DNA from: Methanocorpusculum sp. MCE
Lineage (GTDB): Archaea > Halobacteriota > Methanomicrobia > Methanomicrobiales > Methanocorpusculaceae
Direction of reading: 5' to 3'
NCBI GenBank assembly: GCA_003315675.1
Contig: NIZU01000043.1
Span: 1-14,328 of the forward strand
Length of the DNA: 14,328 nucleotides
Each line of letters opens with the position of its first letter. The stretch's first letter is position 1. The position numbers and the translations under genes are program-made. The notes under the pieces are model-generated. The model was not told where the DNA came from. It did no database searches and saw only the letters and a list, made by a program, of their open reading frames with translations. This document shows positions 7,694 to 14,328 of the stretch, in pieces.

Positions 7694-8329
7694 ATGGCAA
7701 AAGAGATCGCAGTATGCTACAAGGATACAGAAGAGATCGCAACGTTATCCACGACAACACAGATCAAAAAGTTCCGGCGTGAACAAGGTGTATGGGAAGT
7801 TGTCGGCATTCTGCCGATCGTGCTCGGAGATATCAGCGGCATTGCCGAACTCAGGGAGGCAGTTGCATCAATTCTTGAACTACTGGACGGCTGCAAGATT
7901 CTGGTTGCTTCATCCTTTATCGGGGCGGCCGCATATCATCTGGAGAGGGAAAGCATTCATCTGTGGGAATCTTTAGATGCTGCTCTGTTCAGTCTCGATG
8001 ACATCCTTTCCAAAGATGAAGCAGATCAGGATGTTTGTGAAACAGCCGAGACGAAACTGAATTTCGTCACAAACCTCGGGAACGGTATCTACCAGATCTC
8101 CCTAACCGACATTCAGAGACAGAATGGTACCATCACCTCCAAACAGATCCTAATGCCGATTCTATCTGCCGGAACGTTCTATGAACTGCAGATTGACTGC
8201 TGCCATATTCCCCCGTGGCTGGAAGGTGAACTTGCAGGTGATATCTATGACTTCAACATTGAACCTCTCTCAGGTTCGTCAAAGTACCGGTTATTCCTTA
8301 CCAAAAAGACCAGTGTCGGTGGAATCTAA
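7694..8329 (+). CDS. anfO: AnfO-family nitrogenase accessory protein
   Basis: The 211-residue protein resembles the family named after AnfO of Fe-only nitrogenase operons, whose exact biochemical role is not established. Recognisable features are an N-terminal beta segment (KEIAVCYKD), the block WEVVGILPIVLGDISGIAELR, a middle segment with GCKILVASSFIGAAAYHLE, and the family's best-conserved C-terminal part: TSKQILMPIL, FYELQIDCCHIPPWLE. ATG 7694 is chosen over GTG 7682 because GGAGGA (7684-7689) lies 4 bases upstream of it. It is the last gene of the nif operon, 14 bases after the ferredoxin, and is intact. No anfG or vnfG is present between nifD and nifK. The family assignment rests on motif memory, not on a search. 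Confidence 0.7.
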   Translation: MAKEIAVCYKDTEEIATLSTTTQIKKFRREQGVWEVVGILPIVLGDISGIAELREAVASILELLDGCKILVASSFIGAAAYHLERESIHLWESLDAALFSLDDILSKDEADQDVCETAETKLNFVTNLGNGIYQISLTDIQRQNGTITSKQILMPILSAGTFYELQIDCCHIPPWLEGELAGDIYDFNIEPLSGSSKYRLFLTKKTSVGGI

Positions 8330-8342
8330 CCTGAGTCTCTTT

Positions 8343-8378
8343 CCAGGGGTAAATCCCTGGGACATTTTTTGGTTTTTT
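8343..8378 (+). terminator. Hairpin with T-runs ending the nif operon
   Basis: CCAGGG (8343-8348) and CCCTGG (8355-8360) form a perfect 6-bp stem over a 6-base loop, followed by T6 at 8365-8370 and T6 at 8373-8378. It lies 14 bases after the stop of the AnfO-family gene, in the right orientation to end the nif transcript. Confidence 0.75.
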
Positions 8379-8420
8379 AATTCATTTGATTGATATGTGT
8401 TGGAAACATTCGCAGTAACT

Positions 8421-8453
8421 GCCTGGATATTAACATTCAGGCTTGTTTTTTTT
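8421..8453 (+). terminator. Second hairpin/T8 terminator in tandem
   Basis: GCCTG (8421-8425) and CAGGC (8438-8442) pair over a 12-base loop and are followed by TTG and T8 (8446-8453). It backs up the previous terminator and protects the convergent thiE gene, whose stop lies at 8462, from read-through. In the minus direction the hairpin is not followed by a T-run. Confidence 0.55.
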
Positions 8454-8461
8454 CTTGGTTC

Positions 8462-9094
8462 TCATATACCGTAATCTTTCAGTATCTTAAGAGTCTCCTT
8501 AATTCTTAATTCAAAATCCAGACTGTCCATAAAATACCGAACCATGCACACATTTCTTGCGCCGGCATCCAGAACACTGCTGAGATTTCCTCCATCGATT
8601 CCGCCGATCGCAACAACCGGTATATCTCCGGCAAGTTTAACTGCTTCTGTGATCTGTTCAGTTCCTATAACAGGATCCGGCTTTGCTTTTGTCGGCGTCT
8701 GAAATATCGGTCCAAATCCAATGTAATCCGGTTTTTGTTGTACCGCTTCTTTTACTTGTTCTAGATTGTGGGTTGAGAGCCCGAACCTGGATACTTTTTC
8801 GCCGCATATCTTTTTTGCATCTGCGAGACGAATGTCATCCTGGCCAATATGCAGGCCGTCTGCCCCGCAGATGAATGCCAGATCCGCCCGGTCGTTAAGC
8901 ACGAATCGTGTTTCAGTTCCTTTTGTCATCTGCATAATCTCGCACGCGGCTTTCAGGATTTCCCGGTCGGACAATGATTTCTCCCGCAGTTGAAGATACC
9001 TGACATTATACTTAACCGCAGTTTCGGCGATTTTTCTGTAGGAAAAAGAGGGTTTGGTGATGATCAGGTATAACCTGAAGTCATTTGTCGTCAC
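8462..9094 (-). CDS. thiE: Thiamine-phosphate synthase ThiE
   Basis: ThiE joins the hydroxymethylpyrimidine diphosphate and thiazole phosphate halves to give thiamin phosphate. The TIM-barrel protein has 210 residues, normal for the family. It shows RYLQLREKS, FVLNDRADLA, GADGLHIGQDD, DYIGFGPIFQTPTK and PVVAIGGI, which contain the diphosphate- and Mg-binding residues. The start GTG 9094 overlaps the TGA of thi4 (GTGA), so the two genes are translationally coupled. The frame is intact, although the upstream thi4 carries a frameshift. It should be under the TPP riboswitch at 9913-10003. Confidence 0.95.
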   Translation of the reverse strand: MTTNDFRLYLIITKPSFSYRKIAETAVKYNVRYLQLREKSLSDREILKAACEIMQMTKGTETRFVLNDRADLAFICGADGLHIGQDDIRLADAKKICGEKVSRFGLSTHNLEQVKEAVQQKPDYIGFGPIFQTPTKAKPDPVIGTEQITEAVKLAGDIPVVAIGGIDGGNLSSVLDAGARNVCMVRYFMDSLDFELRIKETLKILKDYGI

Positions 9095-9859
9095 TTCAGC
9101 TCCTCGATAATCTGTTTTGCCACTTTCTCCCCTGAAAGAAGCATTCCGCCGAATATTGGCCCCATACGTGGCGATCCGAACACTCCTTTTGCCGCCATGC
9201 CGCAGACGTACAGTCCCGGATAAATTTCTTTGGTATTTTCGACGGTCATCGTCTCACCTTCGACCGCATTCAAAGAACACTCGCCGCAGACTTTTCCGGT
9301 CGGCGTGTTAAGGGTGATGTTGTTTTTTCGTGCAGCTGTTTCCGAAATCATACAGGGATGGCCGGTTGCATCCACCACGATTTTTGCTCTGAAGGAAAGC
9401 GGATCTACATGGAGCCCCCTCCCTCACCACAGGACCCCAGTTTACAACAACACCTGAGACTCTGTTTTCCTTAAACACCACATCTTCAACGCTCATACCG
9501 TTGTGAATCACAACACCTCTCCTTGATGCCTGATATATCAGTGCTGATGTTGCGAGAACACTGTCGCAGACAACGAGATTTACATTGTATCGTTCGTAGG
9601 GAATCTCCTGTTCAGCCAAAAGATATACAGCTTCATTCTGAACCGCGATATATGAAAACAGCATGGCGCCTCCCCACATCCCGCCTCCCGGTGCAAGTTT
9701 ACTCTCAAACATGGAGACTTTATATCCTGCATCTGCAATTTTTACTGCGGCGATAAGTCCTGACGGTCCTGTCCCTGCGATTGCTACATCGAAACACAGA
9801 TTTTCCTGAAGTCTTAAAAACCAGGACTCTGTGATTGCTTTGGTTACTTCTAAATCCAT
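9091..9859 (-). pseudogene. thi4: Thiazole synthase Thi4 (archaeal, sulfide-using type), single-base frameshift
   Basis: Thi4 makes the thiamin thiazole from NAD, glycine and sulfur. The repaired protein has 255 residues. The FAD/NAD-binding motif AGTGPSGLIAA and ESKLAPGGGMWGGAM are near the N-terminus, and GMAAKGVFGSPRMGPIFGGM is at the C-terminus. In the repaired sequence the residue at the sulfur-donor Cys site of yeast Thi4 is His (REGLHVDPL), as in Methanocaldococcus Thi4, which is catalytic and uses free sulfide. ATG 9859 has the ribosome binding site GGGAGGA (9867-9873 on the opposite strand) 7 bases away; a GTG further upstream is disfavoured. The break is at the C5 run 9415-9419 (plus strand), where one C less restores the frame. 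As written the protein loses its last third. A homopolymer sequencing error is quite possible, because thiE and the riboswitch are well kept. Confidence 0.9.
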
Positions 9860-9912
9860 CGTGGTATCCTCCCTGAATCCAGGCGGATAATGCACGGTCA
9901 CGTATAGGAAAA

Positions 9913-10003
9913 GCGACTCCCTCCGCCGGCATTACCCGGATCAGGTTATATGGGTATAATCTCAGCCGCTGCAGGCGGATTTCCGTCTGCATCAGCACCC
10001 CAT
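9913..10003 (-). promoter_or_regulatory. TPP (THI-box) riboswitch upstream of thi4-thiE
   Basis: Read on the minus strand, the conserved TPP aptamer core is present in order. GGGGTGC (10001-9995) is followed by a P3 stem-loop (TGCAG 9991-9987 with CTGCA 9974-9970, and CGGA with TCCG inside). Next come GGCTGAGA ending at 9960 and ACCC. Then come CCTGATC (9945-9939), the P5 hairpin CCGG-GTAATG-CCGG (9939-9926), and GGAGGGA (9924-9918). The closing P1 helix is weak: the bases flanking GGGG and GGGA pair poorly. It lies about 55 bases before the thi4 ATG. TPP riboswitches are well known in bacteria and eukaryotes, less so in archaea. The mode of action is not visible; no terminator hairpin with a T-run lies between it and the start codon. 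Confidence 0.9.
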
Positions 10004-10020
10004 AATTATATCCGCATTCA

Positions 10021-10030
10021 TGATATAAGG
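10021..10030 (-). promoter_or_regulatory. Probable TATA box for the thi4-thiE transcript
   Basis: The minus strand reads CCTTATATCA here. Archaeal transcription usually begins about 25 bases downstream of the box centre, which would be near 10000, at the very 5' edge of the riboswitch. A second AT-rich box (CTATACATG, about 10036-10044) would start the RNA near 10015 and include a P1 strand. The choice matters for whether P1 can form. Confidence 0.4.
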
Positions 10031-10086
10031 AATGCATGTATAGCGGAACCCGAAAAAAAATCTGAGAATATTTTCTGGGATATGGA

Positions 10087-10111
10087 ATTTTCGATGAAAA
10101 TCGTTTAAACG
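10087..10111. promoter_or_regulatory. Two adjacent palindromes in the divergent intergenic region
   Basis: ATTTTC-GAT-GAAAAT (10087-10101) is followed directly by the perfect 10-base palindrome CGTTTAAACG (10102-10111). They lie between the thi4 promoter and the flavodoxin-ferredoxin gene, at a suitable place for a dimeric regulator or for that gene's promoter. No regulator can be named from them. Confidence 0.35.
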
Positions 10112-10169
10112 GCCACAAGGATTAATCATTCAGACTTCCCATACTTATCAAAAGGAGGTGCCTTTCACC

Positions 10170-10976
10170 ATGAAAACAATACTGTACTACTTTACCGGCA
10201 CGGGTAATTCACTCGCTGTTGCTAAAGCAATATCTACACGGCTCCCAGAAACCGAACTCGCCCCTATCCCCAAACTCATGTTAGCTGGCGAGAAGGTCAC
10301 TGTTCCTGATGACGCAAATGTTGGGATAGTGTATCCCATTTACGCTATGGGTCTTCCAAAGATCGTTGCAAATTTCTTCGCGCTTCTGGATCTATCCCAT
10401 GCGGGCTATGTTTTCTCCGTTGTTACTGAAGGAGGAAAATGTGGGTCTCCGACAAAACAGATCTCCACCCTGTGTGAGAAAAGCGGTCATATCCTTAATG
10501 CCGCCTGGTGGATTCAGATGCCTGACAACTATATCCCTTTAAGCGCTCCGCCGGAGAAGTCCGTTGAGAAGACTATTCGGGAAAATGCGCTTCGCAAGGT
10601 TGCAGTAATCGTGGAGGACATCAAAAACCGCCAAAATTCCATTACAGGATTCAATGTACTTGGCAACGTGCTAAAACTGATGTATGGTCCATTCATCAGA
10701 AACGTACACAACTTCGACAAAAAATTTGTTGTCAGTCCTTCATGTAACGGCTGTGAAATTTGCGTCAGAATATGTCCGGTAAACAACATCCGTGTTCTCC
10801 CCCATGGAAAAAAGGAGTGGCTTCACAAATGTGAGGGCTGCCTTGCATGCCTGCAGTTCTGTCCTGTAGAAGCATTATCCTGCGGCGGTAAAACTGCCAA
10901 TCGTCCGCGGTATCATCACGCAAATGCAACCGTTGAGGATATGCTTGAGCAGAAAGGTAGCACCGAAACAAATTAA
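10170..10976 (+). CDS. Flavodoxin-ferredoxin fusion (EFR1-type) protein
   Basis: The protein has 268 residues. The first part is a flavodoxin-like FMN-binding domain, with the phosphate loop FTGTGNS near residue 10 and YPIYAMGLP near 55. The last part, from about residue 190, carries two [4Fe-4S] motifs: CNGCEICVRICPVNN and CEGCLACLQFCPVEAL. Such fusions are common in anaerobes and presumably move electrons between low-potential ferredoxins and flavin partners; the partner is unknown. ATG 10170 is chosen because AAAGGAGGTG (10151-10160) is a near-perfect Shine-Dalgarno sequence 9 bases ahead of it; an in-frame GTG (10158) lies inside that sequence. The gene stands alone, divergent from the thiamin unit and upstream of secF with its own promoter, so a link to thiamin or nif is not shown. 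Confidence 0.88.
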   Translation: MKTILYYFTGTGNSLAVAKAISTRLPETELAPIPKLMLAGEKVTVPDDANVGIVYPIYAMGLPKIVANFFALLDLSHAGYVFSVVTEGGKCGSPTKQISTLCEKSGHILNAAWWIQMPDNYIPLSAPPEKSVEKTIRENALRKVAVIVEDIKNRQNSITGFNVLGNVLKLMYGPFIRNVHNFDKKFVVSPSCNGCEICVRICPVNNIRVLPHGKKEWLHKCEGCLACLQFCPVEALSCGGKTANRPRYHHANATVEDMLEQKGSTETN

Positions 10977-11003
10977 TCTCACTTTTATTCAATGTATCTG
11001 AAG

Positions 11004-11014
11004 GCGTATATATT
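11004..11014 (+). promoter_or_regulatory. TATA box of secFD, likely giving a leaderless transcript
   Basis: GCGTATATATT lies 26-36 bases before the secF ATG (11040). Archaeal start sites fall about 25 bases after the box centre, so transcription would begin within a few bases of the ATG. There is no Shine-Dalgarno sequence in the 20 bases before secF. Both facts point to a leaderless mRNA. Confidence 0.55.
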
Positions 11015-11039
11015 CATTGAACATAAATATTAGTTCAGT

Positions 11040-11945
11040 ATGAAACTTCCCAAATACGACATCTACAAATACGATCCAAAACGTATGATGGCAATACCCG
11101 CCGTCCTTTTTGGCATCGCGTTGGTGATTGTCGGTATAACTTTTGCATTGACAGGAATGCCTGTCACCCCCGGTATTGATTTTGCCGGAGGAACGGCCGT
11201 CACCATCCATACGGATGATACCAAAGACGAAATTGTTGCCTTTTATGCAGGCTATGATTTGAAATCCATTGACGAAGGCATTGGGTCGGGTGGGTATTAT
11301 CTAAAGTTTGGTCCGATGTCTAACGAAGACATGATGAAGTTTAACGACTACACTCTCTCGAAGTATCCCGAGGCAAGCATTGATCAGATCGGTGCAAACT
11401 TTGGGGCAACTCTCCAGTCCCAGGCATTGTGGGCGATCTTGTTTGCCTTCATCGGAATGGCAGTCGTCGTATTCCTTGCCTTCAGAAAAGTTATTCCGGC
11501 AGTTACCGTCGTCTCTGCCGGCATTGCCGATATAACCATAACTGCTGCCGTAATGAATCTTTTCGGTATTGAACTCTCCCTTGCGACAACCGCCGCTCTT
11601 CTCATGCTTATCGGTTACTCTGTTGACAGCAATATCCTGCTGACAACGAAAGTCCTTAAGCGTCAGGGGAAACTTGAAGAAAAAATGGAGGGCGCGTTTC
11701 GGACTGGTATCATTATGACGACCACGACTCTTGCTGCAATCGTCGCAATGTTTATTGTTGCCTTTATCGGTCAGGTTCCAACGCTTTATTCCATAGCTGC
11801 TGTTCTGATCATTGGTCTTATCAGTGATATTATCTTTACCTGGGGTTTCAATGCCGGTGTTCTGCGCATGTACCTGTCCGGGTCGGAAAAACCTCAGGCA
11901 ATGTCGAAACAATCAAAAAAGGATAATGCAGGTGCAAAACAATGA
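11040..11945 (+). CDS. secF: Protein-export membrane protein SecF
   Basis: SecF works with SecD in the cytoplasmic membrane to assist Sec-dependent protein export. It is an RND-superfamily protein of 301 residues, normal for archaea. A first membrane segment (about 17-38) precedes the family motif PGIDFAGGTAV, a short outer domain reaches to about residue 125, and five membrane segments follow to about 285. These include GYSVDSNILLTTK, which holds the conserved Asp region, and end in a basic tail. ATG 11040 is preceded by a TATA box at about 11004-11014 and by no ribosome binding site. Its TGA overlaps the secD ATG (ATGA, 11942-11945), so the pair is one operon, in the secF-secD order usual in archaea. 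Confidence 0.95.
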   Translation: MKLPKYDIYKYDPKRMMAIPAVLFGIALVIVGITFALTGMPVTPGIDFAGGTAVTIHTDDTKDEIVAFYAGYDLKSIDEGIGSGGYYLKFGPMSNEDMMKFNDYTLSKYPEASIDQIGANFGATLQSQALWAILFAFIGMAVVVFLAFRKVIPAVTVVSAGIADITITAAVMNLFGIELSLATTAALLMLIGYSVDSNILLTTKVLKRQGKLEEKMEGAFRTGIIMTTTTLAAIVAMFIVAFIGQVPTLYSIAAVLIIGLISDIIFTWGFNAGVLRMYLSGSEKPQAMSKQSKKDNAGAKQ

Positions 11946-13435
11946 GTTCCAAGAAATCCCCCGCTCCGAAAAAAGCGAAGAAAAAATATTCCGGGTGGCC
12001 TGCAGTGATCCGTGATCCCCGGGTCATTCTCGTTCTTGTTCTGGTTGCCTTGTCACTTGCGGCGATCTTTGTGCCGTTTGGCGACCGTGAAGGTATTACG
12101 AACCTGCAGTTTGGTCTCGACCTTGACGGTGGTTCATGGATCCAGCTTGAGTTCCAGTCGGAAGTTGTTACTATAGGTCAGGGCGATGATGTGAATGCCG
12201 TGGCTGAAAGTGTTGGAAAAACACTCGACTGTACGGTAATTCCCATTAGTGCGACAAAGATAGAAGTCCAGAAATCGGCAACGGTGGATGAACTTCGTGC
12301 CGCAGTGGAAGCTGCCGGAGCTACGTATGTCGGTTCCGAGCCAGGTGTCGGCGCTGACACGGCAGACACGATCAAGTGGATCCTTGAATCAAAGGTCAAC
12401 AGTCTTGGAACAAGTGATGTGAAGGTCAACACACTCACGAATATGGATGGTGTTGCCCAGTATGTTCGTATAGAGATGGCAGGTGTTGATATTAATGCCG
12501 CTCAGGAACTTGTTGGAACGCAGGGTCTCTTCGAGCTTCGCATCGTTACAACCGGTAATGAAACTGCTCATGTATTATATGGTGATTCGGTTGTGTCAGT
12601 CCAGACTCCGACCCAGAATCCGGCCGGTTCCGATAACTGGGGTGTTGCATTCAATATTGATAATGCCGGTGCCGAGGCACTTCAGCAGGCATGTATTAAG
12701 TATGGTGCCACCACCAACCCTGCAGACCATGAACTGGTTATGTATCTTGACGGAAATCTCGTGTACAGTGCACCGCTCTCATCCGAGCTGGCAGCGTCAA
12801 TTGCCAAGAATCCGGTGAACAAGCTGTATGCCGGAACCGGTTCCGGCGATGAAGGCAAAGCGCAGGCTCAGGAGCTTGAGATTCATCTTCGTGCCGGCGC
12901 CATTCCAGTTCAGGTTCAGATCGCCGGATCCGGATCAACCTCTGCGGTCCTTGGTGATTACTTCAAGGTTGTCTGTCTGATTGCAGCTATCGCCGCCCTT
13001 GCGGCCGTGGCCTTAATGGTCTACCTCAGATACCGTACGCCCGAAATCGTTCTCCCGATGATCGCGACGAATGTTTCCGAGATCGTCATTCTTCTCGGTA
13101 TTGCCGTTTTCATCCAGCAGCTTGATATTGCTGCTATCGCGGCGTTGATTGCGGTTCTTGGAACGGGTATAGATCAGCTGGTCATTATCACCGACGAGGT
13201 CATGCATGAAGGCCGCGTCCCGTCACAGGCTCTTTATCTTAAACGGCTGAAGCGTGCTCTCGTCATTATCATGACTTCGGCAGCTACGGTTATCATCGCC
13301 ATGTTCCCGCTGATCATCATGGATCTTTCCACTCTTAAGGGATTTGCCATCATCAGCATCCTTGGTATCCTGATCGGTGTTCTTCTCACGCGTCCTGCCT
13401 ATGGTAAGATCGTGATGGAGATCATGGCCAAATAA
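11942..13435 (+). CDS. secD: Protein-export membrane protein SecD
   Basis: SecD is the partner of SecF. The 497-residue protein has a very basic cytoplasmic start (KKSPAPKKAKKK), a first membrane segment at about 28-46, and the D1 motif FGLDLDGGSW at 57-66. A large outer domain (P1-like) reaches to about 338, and five membrane segments lie at about 342-490. The conserved GTGIDQLVIITDEV segment corresponds to the family's GTGVDD-type motif. The start overlaps the end of secF and is probably translated by coupling. The frame is intact. The TAA (13433-13435) is followed at once by a T-rich terminator and by the convergent hydrolase remnant. Confidence 0.95.
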   Translation: MSSKKSPAPKKAKKKYSGWPAVIRDPRVILVLVLVALSLAAIFVPFGDREGITNLQFGLDLDGGSWIQLEFQSEVVTIGQGDDVNAVAESVGKTLDCTVIPISATKIEVQKSATVDELRAAVEAAGATYVGSEPGVGADTADTIKWILESKVNSLGTSDVKVNTLTNMDGVAQYVRIEMAGVDINAAQELVGTQGLFELRIVTTGNETAHVLYGDSVVSVQTPTQNPAGSDNWGVAFNIDNAGAEALQQACIKYGATTNPADHELVMYLDGNLVYSAPLSSELAASIAKNPVNKLYAGTGSGDEGKAQAQELEIHLRAGAIPVQVQIAGSGSTSAVLGDYFKVVCLIAAIAALAAVALMVYLRYRTPEIVLPMIATNVSEIVILLGIAVFIQQLDIAAIAALIAVLGTGIDQLVIITDEVMHEGRVPSQALYLKRLKRALVIIMTSAATVIIAMFPLIIMDLSTLKGFAIISILGILIGVLLTRPAYGKIVMEIMAK

Positions 13436-13450
13436 TTTTTTTATTTTATT
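13436..13450 (+). terminator. T-rich terminator after secD
   Basis: T7 (13436-13442), then A, T4 and ATT follow directly after the secD stop, without a hairpin. Oligo-T stretches of this kind are the usual termination signal of archaeal RNA polymerase. The run overlaps the last codons of the convergent gene. Confidence 0.5.
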
Positions 13451-14196
13451 GCGTGTTTTTCTGATTTTTTTATTGAAGTAACGAGCTTCTGCAGTTTTGA
13501 GAAAATCTCCTGACGACCTGCGACCTTTACCGTGACCAGATTTTCGGTGATGACCAGATCGGACTGGATATCTTTGGTAGAAGCATCTGAAAGAATGGCA
13601 ACGATCCAGTCCAGCACTTTGCTATGGTTCGTAATTCCTCCATGCTCCGTATCTATCTTCAGCAGACGTCCATTTCCCTCCGGGTCCTTTCCAAGCTTTT
13701 CCAGATACCAGTACATCGCTGCCGATTCCGCCGGAACAGATCCGTCACCGGCATGATCGTATATAATATGTGTAATCCCGGGATTCAATGGGTCATCTGA
13801 AAACATCAGTGACCCTATTGTCTGACGGTTAATACCTACGGCAAAGTATGATCTTTCGAGAGTCGTGATGATCCTGCTGTTGTTTTCCCGTCTGAGAGTT
13901 TGATCATCACCAAAAATTTTTCTCAGAACCATTCTCAGAACCATCTCGTAATGATTTCCGGGAATCGGGTTGTACACATTCACTCCAGCCTCTCTGGTAA
14001 TGCCTGCCGGGGTGTAATACGGTTCACCTTCAGAAAATACGTTCTCCTTCTCCCGGACTTCATCGCTGAACGGAATATTTTCTGTGTGAATATATGCCGG
14101 ATGAAGACTGGTATAGGCATTTGTTGGGACCAGATCCGCAGCTGACGGAAAACTTGTCCGCACGTCTCTGGTAATTTTTGTAACCGTATCGAGCAC
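13441..14196 (-). CDS. C-terminal part of an LCAT-like alpha/beta hydrolase, probably a truncated gene
   Basis: The frame gives 251 residues from GTG 14196; a TAG at 14215-14217 blocks it just upstream. FPSAADLVP near residue 16 resembles the FPS-x-LLP segment that follows the nucleophile region in lecithin:cholesterol acyltransferase-like lipases. DHAGDGSVPAESA could hold the catalytic Asp, and KIDTEHGGITNHSKVLDWIVAIL the catalytic His. No GxSxG nucleophile elbow is present in this frame, and none is found intact in the 132 bases upstream to the window edge. A lipase of this family would need another 150 or more residues in front. The sequence is therefore probably a gene remnant, or a gene broken by an indel near 14200. 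There is no signal peptide and no clear ribosome binding site. The family call is from motifs only. Confidence 0.5.
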   Translation of the reverse strand: MLDTVTKITRDVRTSFPSAADLVPTNAYTSLHPAYIHTENIPFSDEVREKENVFSEGEPYYTPAGITREAGVNVYNPIPGNHYEMVLRMVLRKIFGDDQTLRRENNSRIITTLERSYFAVGINRQTIGSLMFSDDPLNPGITHIIYDHAGDGSVPAESAAMYWYLEKLGKDPEGNGRLLKIDTEHGGITNHSKVLDWIVAILSDASTKDIQSDLVITENLVTVKVAGRQEIFSKLQKLVTSIKKSEKHAIK

Positions 14197-14328
14197 GCTT
14201 CTGAATATTGCGTTCTATATGACACATCCATTCCGCTCACCGTGACACAACAAGTCCGCTGAAATGATACAAGAATTCCGCACATGACCCGCACAGATTC
14301 CTTTCAATCCGTCATAGCAAACATTCAT
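14197..14328. other. Window-end stretch upstream of the hydrolase remnant
   Basis: No intact gene is seen. In the minus direction one frame reads VTVSGMDVSYRTQ at about 14250-14210, which faintly recalls a damaged nucleophile elbow (HSMGGLVSYR-like), but the residues do not fit well. It could be the decayed middle of the hydrolase gene. Confidence 0.2.

Noticed and set aside
13980..14294. A 104-codon minus-strand frame overlapping the hydrolase remnant
   Set aside because: It overlaps the conserved hydrolase frame extensively and has an Arg/Cys-rich composition typical of an off-frame translation.

Overview
The window looks like a chromosomal piece of a methanogenic archaeon of the Methanomicrobiales, most like Methanocorpusculum. 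The reasons are the gene order nifH-nifI1-nifI2-nifD-nifK-nifE-nifN, the GGAGG/GGTGA-type ribosome binding sites, the archaeal secF-secD pair, a His-type Thi4, and roughly 50% GC. The genus is inferred from gene content and style, not from a marker gene.

Layout. Positions 1-99 hold the end of an open frame that enters from outside the window. Positions 100-616 are non-coding, with several strong inverted repeats upstream of nifH. Positions 617-7368 carry a complete-order but badly damaged molybdenum-type nif operon. nifI1 and nifI2 are intact. nifH has an amber stop 27 codons before its natural end. nifD has a one-base deletion in an A run. A deletion joins nifK, without its last ~50 codons, to the C-terminal two thirds of nifE, out of frame. 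nifE has a further amber stop, and nifN carries one amber and one opal stop. The operon continues with a nif-linked [2Fe-2S] ferredoxin whose first cluster cysteine is Ser, and an intact AnfO-family gene, and it ends in two tandem hairpin/T-run terminators (8343-8453).

On the minus strand, 10003-8462 is a thiamin unit: a TPP riboswitch, thi4 (frameshifted in a C5 run) and thiE, with the two genes overlapping by 4 bases. Divergently, 10170-10976 encodes a flavodoxin fused to a two-[4Fe-4S] ferredoxin. Then come secF and secD (11040-13435), overlapping and intact. The window ends with the 3' part of an alpha/beta-hydrolase gene of LCAT type on the minus strand, apparently without its nucleophile half.

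How it fits together. NifHDK would be the nitrogenase, NifI1/I2 its ammonium switch-off regulator, NifEN the FeMo-co assembly scaffold, and the ferredoxin and AnfO-like protein accessories. With lesions in five of the structural and assembly genes, the operon read literally cannot fix nitrogen. The neighbouring housekeeping genes are clean, apart from the thi4 frameshift. Clustered damage suggests real, recent loss of diazotrophy, as expected in a host-associated or endosymbiotic methanogen supplied with ammonium. The two homopolymer indels (nifD, thi4) could instead be sequencing errors, and re-sequencing would separate the two explanations.
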